10,235 bases of DNA from Bacillota bacterium (GTDB lineage Bacteria; Bacillota; Clostridia; Oscillospirales; Ruminococcaceae): positions 1 through 10,235 of the forward strand of contig JAEWYJ010000008.1 in assembly GCA_023395695.1 (NCBI GenBank). Direction: 5' to 3'. The translations under genes and the position numbers were made by a program. Shown piece after piece: positions 6,274-10,235 of this stretch (positions within the stretch are counted from its first letter, which is position 1; each line of letters begins with the position of its first letter). The notes below the pieces were generated by a model that did not search any database, was not told where the DNA came from, and was given only the letters and a program-made list of their open reading frames with translations.

Positions 6274-7335
6274 ATGAGTGGTCGAGTTACATTAAAGGAT
6301 ATTGCCTCAGAGCTTGGAATTTCACGCACCACGGTTCATCGTGCGCTGCACGGTAAAGAGGGCATCAGCGACCAGCTGAGGGCCTCTATTCGCAGCAGAG
6401 CACAAGAGATGGGGTATACGGCCAATTATGTCGCATCTTCCCTGAAGCGCAAGACCGTCCGGTTGGCGGTTGTGCTGCCTCACAGGGACGGAAACGGCCG
6501 GTATTACCATAAGTATTTTTGGGATTCGGTAGAAACCTTCCTGCCCGAAGCAAGCAGCCTGAATGCGTCCATTGAGTTTTATTCCTTTGAAGAGGATACC
6601 GATGAGCAGCTCGCGCTGCTCCGGTCACTGATTGAGGAGGAAGAGCCGGTCGACGGCCTGCTGACCATGCCGGCCAGATGTGATTTTGGCATGCAGCAAA
6701 TGATCGAACGCTTCGGATATCGCAATATTCCGGTGGTATTGATCGACAACGATCTGCCCGGTTCGCGTCATCTGTGCTGCGTTGCGCCTCACGACCACAT
6801 GACCGGACGCCTTGGCGCCGAAATACTGCTTGCCACCACCCACCGCAGGGGAAAGATTCTCATTGCCAACGGCAGTGCTGAAAGCGCCTCACATATGCAT
6901 AATCTGCAGGGATTTCGCGACTATTTGAATGAAAACGGCAATCCGTTCGAGCTGCTGATCATACAGGAATACGGCGACTATGACCGCTGCTACCAACAGG
7001 CGCGCCGTTTATTGGCGGCGCACAGCGACATTGTTGCGTTTTATTCCGTCACGGCGCGCAGCACGCTGCCGTTATGCCACGCGGTAAAGGCAAGCGGGCT
7101 TGGCGGGACACTGCGCGGGGTTGGCAGCGACCTGTTCCCCGAATCGGCCCAGCTGCTCAGGGACAACGTCGTACAGGCGTTGATTTACAAAAACGCTTTT
7201 GACAAGGGCATGCTGGGGTTTCGTATTCTGTTCGACTACGTCGTGAAGAATATCCAGCCCGAAAAAACGCAGGTAACGGTACCCATCAGCGTCATCATGA
7301 AAAACAATCTGCAATTCTTTGAAAAATACCTTTAA
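6274..7335 (+). CDS. LacI-family transcriptional regulator
   Basis: This 353-residue regulator has the typical N-terminal DNA-binding domain: TLKDIASELGISRTTVHRALHG (6-27, helix-turn-helix), KEGISDQLRASIRSRAQEMGY and the hinge region NYVASSLKRKTV (51-62). Leu57 is the candidate minor-groove residue. The rest is a periplasmic-binding-protein-like sensor domain; LRGVGSDLFPESAQLL (near residue 280) followed by NVVQALIYKNAFDKGMLGFRIL is typical of sugar-sensing LacI regulators. The ATG at 6274 has AGGAG 6 nt upstream. The gene is divergent from nagA and is followed after 55 bp by dctP2 without a terminator, so it probably heads that operon and controls it through the operator at 6226-6247. Its inducer is unknown; it may be the TRAP cargo or an amino-sugar phosphate. 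Confidence 0.93.
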   Translation: MSGRVTLKDIASELGISRTTVHRALHGKEGISDQLRASIRSRAQEMGYTANYVASSLKRKTVRLAVVLPHRDGNGRYYHKYFWDSVETFLPEASSLNASIEFYSFEEDTDEQLALLRSLIEEEEPVDGLLTMPARCDFGMQQMIERFGYRNIPVVLIDNDLPGSRHLCCVAPHDHMTGRLGAEILLATTHRRGKILIANGSAESASHMHNLQGFRDYLNENGNPFELLIIQEYGDYDRCYQQARRLLAAHSDIVAFYSVTARSTLPLCHAVKASGLGGTLRGVGSDLFPESAQLLRDNVVQALIYKNAFDKGMLGFRILFDYVVKNIQPEKTQVTVPISVIMKNNLQFFEKYL

Positions 7336-7390
7336 GCGCGATTCCTACGAGAGAATAATGATATTTATAACAATCAGGAGGATTAAGATT

Positions 7391-8422
7391 ATGAAAAAAA
7401 TGTTATCGGCTCTGCTTGTCGGTCTCATGGTTCTGTCTTTTGCCGGATGTGGCAGCGCGTCTCCGTCTTCTGCATCCAGCGCCCCCGCTTCTCAGGGCAG
7501 CGCATCTCAGGCGGCCGGCGATACGGTCTTTAATCTGAAGCTGGCAGAAAATCAGCCTGCAGATAACCCGGTTTCCAAGGGCATGCAGAAGTTTGCCGAC
7601 CTTGTGGCCGAAAAAACCGGCGGCACCGTCACAATTGAAGTGTACCTTGACGCACAGCTTGGCAACGAAAACGAAACCATTGACCAGATTCAGGCCGGAA
7701 CGCTGGATTTTGCGCGTATCAACACCTCTGCGCTGGCGGTAACGGCCGATTCGGTCGGCGTGTTTACGCTGCCGTATATCTTTACCGGCGCCGAGCATAA
7801 ATACAAGGTGCTCGACGGTGAAATCGGCCAGGGCGTTATCAAGGGCTTAGAGCAATATAATATGGTCGGCCTTGAGTATTGGGAAGCCGGTTCGCGCAAT
7901 TTCTATACCACCAAGAAGCCGGTCAAGGGCGTGGAGGATATTGCGGGCATGAAGCTGCGTGTGCAGCAGTCGGATGTTGCGATCAAGATGGTCGAGCTTC
8001 TTGGCGGCGCCGCAACCCCCATGGCTTATGGCGAGGTTTATCAGGGCTTGCAGACCGGTGTTATTGACGGCGCCGAGAACGACTTTGTTTCGTATTACAC
8101 CTCCGGCCATTACGAGGTGGCCCGCTATTATTCGATGGACGGACACATGGCGCCGCCTGCCATGCTGCTGATGGCTAAAAATGTTTGGGAAAAGATGAGC
8201 GACAGCCAGCGCGCGGCAATTTCGGAAGCGGCCCGCGAAGCGGCACTGTGGCAGCGCGAGGCTATGAATGCCTATCAGAACGAGGCCCGCGCCAAGGTTG
8301 AGCAGGCAGGATGCGAGATTTTTGAGGTCGATGTTTCTGCCTTCCAGGCAAAGGTTGCAGAAATCTATGATATGTATCCCCAGTATGCCGAGATCATTAA
8401 GCAGATTAAGGCCGTGTCATAA
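7391..8422 (+). CDS. dctP: TRAP transporter substrate-binding lipoprotein DctP (dctP2, sugar-acid type)
   Basis: This is the receptor of the right TRAP system, 343 residues. The ATG at 7391 follows an excellent AGGAGGA site with 8-nt spacing and starts the signal peptide. A frame open from 7319 overlaps lacI and is not used. The lipobox is FAGC (Cys20), then a Ser/Ala/Gln-rich linker to about residue 43. In the DctP fold, MKLRV (187-191, Arg190) supplies the family carboxylate-binding Arg, and Arg169 (AGSRN) a second one. GLQTGVIDGAEND (219-231) followed by YYTSGHYEVARYY is the DGAEN type found in receptors for sugar acids such as uronates and diketogulonate, and differs from the QENP type of dctP1. 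I infer a hexuronate-like or other sugar-acid ligand. The gene follows lacI and is separated from dctQ2 by 211 bp containing a terminator-like hairpin. Confidence 0.92.
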   Translation: MKKMLSALLVGLMVLSFAGCGSASPSSASSAPASQGSASQAAGDTVFNLKLAENQPADNPVSKGMQKFADLVAEKTGGTVTIEVYLDAQLGNENETIDQIQAGTLDFARINTSALAVTADSVGVFTLPYIFTGAEHKYKVLDGEIGQGVIKGLEQYNMVGLEYWEAGSRNFYTTKKPVKGVEDIAGMKLRVQQSDVAIKMVELLGGAATPMAYGEVYQGLQTGVIDGAENDFVSYYTSGHYEVARYYSMDGHMAPPAMLLMAKNVWEKMSDSQRAAISEAAREAALWQREAMNAYQNEARAKVEQAGCEIFEVDVSAFQAKVAEIYDMYPQYAEIIKQIKAVS

Positions 8423-8560
8423 TCAGGGTATTTCTTAAACGTTAAACGGCAGGGAAGCTGCTGCATAAGCACAAGCGCAGGCGTCGCATTTTTACGGGGT
8501 GGCCGGTGCTTTCAGCCCAATTTCCTGAGCCGGTTTTTCTAAGCATATTCCGGCAGCTTT

Positions 8561-8607
8561 ATAAAACCATCGTGCCGGACAGGGCACTGATGGCACGATG
8601 GTTTTAT
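8561..8607 (+). terminator. Terminator-like attenuating hairpin between dctP2 and dctQ2
   Basis: A perfect 16-bp inverted repeat (8561-8576 with 8592-8607, arm ATAAAACCATCGTGCC) encloses a 15-nt loop and ends in TTTTATTC. The A-rich 5' edge and T-rich 3' edge make it a plausible bidirectional or partial rho-independent terminator. dctQ2 starts only 26 bp later with a good ribosome site and no clear new promoter, so read-through must occur. The likely effect is high receptor and lower permease expression. Confidence 0.7.
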
Positions 8608-8633
8608 TCAATCCACTATTGGAGGTTTTTCAA

Positions 8634-9194
8634 GTGAATAATACATGCTGTGTTGTTCGCAGGGCTCTGGACAAAGTAATCCATTTTAAGCGGTATATCT
8701 GCGCCGTGCTGCTGATTATTATGACATCCATTACTTTCGTGCAGGTCGTAATGCGTTTTGTTTTCAGGGCTCCTTTCAGCTGGTCTGAAGAAGTAACCCT
8801 GATGTTTTTGGTATGGTTTGGCTATATTTGTATGTCGGTGGATATCTATACCGACTCCCATGCCGCCCTTTATTTTTTGTATAACAAGCTTCCGCCCGTT
8901 CTTAAAAAGCTGGCGGATCTGCTCCGCCATGGCGCGCTGCTCTGGCTTTTCTGCGAGATGGTCAAGTATGGCTGGATCATCACAAAAATGAACCTTCCCA
9001 AGCCCCAGCCCGCCACCCATTTTTCTCAGGGATGGCTTTTTGCTCCGCTGGTTGTCGGCGGGCTCTTTATGGCGCTGTATGCGCTGGTCAACCTTTTAAT
9101 GGTGCTTCTAAAGCCGATATCTGAATACCGGGCCAAGGCGGAGCATGAAAAAACGGTAGATGAAATGAACGTTGAAAGGGGGGGCACTGTTTGA
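8634..9194 (+). CDS. dctQ: TRAP transporter small permease subunit DctQ (dctQ2)
   Basis: This 186-residue protein is the small membrane subunit of the right TRAP transporter. The GTG at 8634 is preferred because GGAGG lies 8 nt upstream; an ATG at 8598 is buried in the hairpin arm. Four hydrophobic segments lie near residues 21-40, 54-70, 98-117 and 135-160. The family motif SWSEEVTLMFLVWFGY (49-64) is present. The sequence is clearly diverged from dctQ1 outside these motifs, so the two systems are not a recent duplication. The C-terminus from about residue 163 is charged and slightly longer than in dctQ1. The gene ends in a run of seven G (9178-9184) and overlaps dctM2 by 4 bp. Confidence 0.92.
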   Translation: MNNTCCVVRRALDKVIHFKRYICAVLLIIMTSITFVQVVMRFVFRAPFSWSEEVTLMFLVWFGYICMSVDIYTDSHAALYFLYNKLPPVLKKLADLLRHGALLWLFCEMVKYGWIITKMNLPKPQPATHFSQGWLFAPLVVGGLFMALYALVNLLMVLLKPISEYRAKAEHEKTVDEMNVERGGTV

Positions 9195-10235
9195 GCAGTA
9201 TTGTCGTCGGCACCGCCATATTGTTTGGTGTGCTGTTGTTTTTAATGGTGCTGCGGGTGCCCATTTCCTTTAGTCTTGGAATATCGGCGCTTATTACGGC
9301 TCTATATCTGGATATCCCGTTCCTCAATCAGTTTCAAAAAATGGCTACCGGCATTACAAGCTTTACCTTTATGTGCGTGCCATTTTTTATCATTATGGCT
9401 CAAATTATGACCGATGGCGGCATTTCCGACCGGCTGACAAAGTTCTGTAACGTGCTGGTCGGCCGTATGCGCGGCGGCACTGCAATTGTCAACTGCGTGG
9501 TTTCCATGTTCTTTGGCGGCATCTCCGGTTCATCCATAGCCGACGTTTCGTCTATCGGCGCATTTCTGATTCCGGCTATGATTAAAGAGGGTTATGACGC
9601 CGATTACAGCGTTGCGGTCACCTGCACCAGCTCGGTTGAAGGCGTGATTATCCCCCCCAGCCAGAACATGATTTTTTACATTGTGGCGGCCGGCAGCGGG
9701 CTGTCGATCAGCACAATGTTTATGTGCGGCTACATCCCGGGTCTTCTTCTCACGCTGGCGCTTTGCGTTTGTTCATATTTGATCGCCGTGAAAAAGAAAT
9801 ACCCCACCTCTCAGAAAAGCTCCTGGAAAGAAAATGTCCGAATTATCAGAGAGGCTGTGCTCGGCCTTGTGACCATTTTAATTGTTGCCGTTGGAATTAC
9901 GGCGGGTATTTTTACTGCGACCGAGGCCGGCGCTATTGCAGCCGTGTACGCGCTGCTGGTTACCAGCGTGTTTTATCGCACCATGAATTTCAACAAGCTT
10001 ATGGGCTGCCTTCTCAAGTCGCTGAAAACACTCAGCACTATTATGGCGATTATTGCAACCTCCAGCGCTTTCAGCTATGTGCTCGCCTATTTAAAGGTGC
10101 CGTCCAGAGTAGCCTCGGCGCTCACTGCGGTTTCGAGTGAACCGGCTGTCGTTATGCTGCTGATGGTGCTCATGATGGTTATTTTGGGCTGCTTTATGGA
10201 TATGGGAATTTTGATTATTCTGCTCACCCCTATTC
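9191..10235 (+). CDS. dctM: TRAP transporter large permease subunit DctM, partial (dctM2)
   Basis: This is the large permease of the right TRAP system; 348 codons are present and the frame runs off the right edge. The start is TTG at 9191, overlapping the dctQ2 stop by 4 bp (TTGA), with AAGG/GGGG as ribosome site. The upstream frame is closed by a stop at 9173 and the next ATG is 18 codons inside the first helix. Family features are RVPISFSLGISALI near residues 24-37, FFGGISGSSIADVSSIGAFLIPAMIKEGYD from about residue 107, SSVEGVIIPPSQNMIFYIVAAGSG near 148-171 and TATEAGAIAAVYALL near 241-255. The PPSxNMIxY variant differs from the PPSIPAVIYA of dctM1 and agrees with a separate, sugar-acid-type TRAP system. 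Confidence 0.93.
   Translation, partial: MSSIVVGTAILFGVLLFLMVLRVPISFSLGISALITALYLDIPFLNQFQKMATGITSFTFMCVPFFIIMAQIMTDGGISDRLTKFCNVLVGRMRGGTAIVNCVVSMFFGGISGSSIADVSSIGAFLIPAMIKEGYDADYSVAVTCTSSVEGVIIPPSQNMIFYIVAAGSGLSISTMFMCGYIPGLLLTLALCVCSYLIAVKKKYPTSQKSSWKENVRIIREAVLGLVTILIVAVGITAGIFTATEAGAIAAVYALLVTSVFYRTMNFNKLMGCLLKSLKTLSTIMAIIATSSAFSYVLAYLKVPSRVASALTAVSSEPAVVMLLMVLMMVILGCFMDMGILIILLTPI

Noticed and set aside
7336..7390. Separate promoter for dctP2
   Set aside because: TATAAC at about 7365 has no convincing -35 partner, and there is no terminator after lacI, so read-through from the lacI promoter is simpler.
9724..10140. Plus-strand open frame of 138 codons inside dctM2
   Set aside because: It lies in another frame of dctM2, whose own frame carries the conserved TRAP motifs throughout.

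Overview
The window looks like a chromosomal carbohydrate-uptake and catabolism locus from a Gram-positive anaerobe, most likely a clostridial (Oscillospiraceae-like) gut or sludge bacterium. The evidence is strong AGGAGG-type ribosome binding sites, two lipoprotein-type solute receptors with Ser/Ala-rich linkers after the lipobox Cys, moderately GC-rich genes with AT-rich promoter regions, and frequent GTG/TTG starts. The taxonomy is inference from style, not from a marker gene. I see no rRNA, tRNA, insertion sequence, CRISPR array or phage gene.

Left part, minus strand: a complete tripartite TRAP transporter set apart from the truncated permease, in transcription order dctP1 (lipoprotein receptor, 2523-1492), dctQ1 (small membrane subunit, 1406-894) and dctM1 (large permease, from 897 and running off the left edge). 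It has its own promoter near 2576-2603. Upstream lies about 450 bp with no recognisable gene (about 2700-3155).

Centre, minus strand: a tightly packed three-gene catabolic operon. It encodes an N-acetylglucosamine-6-phosphate deacetylase (nagA, 6037-4853), a NagB-family glucosamine-6-phosphate deaminase-like protein (4847-4107) and an aldose 1-epimerase-family protein (4102-3206). It is driven by a near-consensus promoter at 6081-6110 and closed by an 18-bp-stem terminator at 3159-3200.

Right part, plus strand: a divergent LacI-family regulator (6274-7335) and a second, different TRAP transporter: dctP2 (7391-8422), dctQ2 (8634-9194) and dctM2 (from 9191, off the right edge). The intergenic region 6038-6273 holds the two divergent promoters. 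It also holds a near-perfect 22-bp LacI-type operator with a central CpG just in front of the regulator, and a second copy of its core exactly 63 bp away.

Taken together, two secondary transporters that normally take organic or sugar acids flank enzymes that would turn an N-acetylhexosamine 6-phosphate into fructose 6-phosphate, ammonia and acetate. No sugar kinase, sialate lyase or MurNAc etherase is present, so the step linking the TRAP substrates to NagA lies outside the window or the enzymes work on a related, undescribed substrate. Both TRAP operons carry a stem-loop between the receptor gene and dctQ, and both have dctQ and dctM overlapping by 4 bp.
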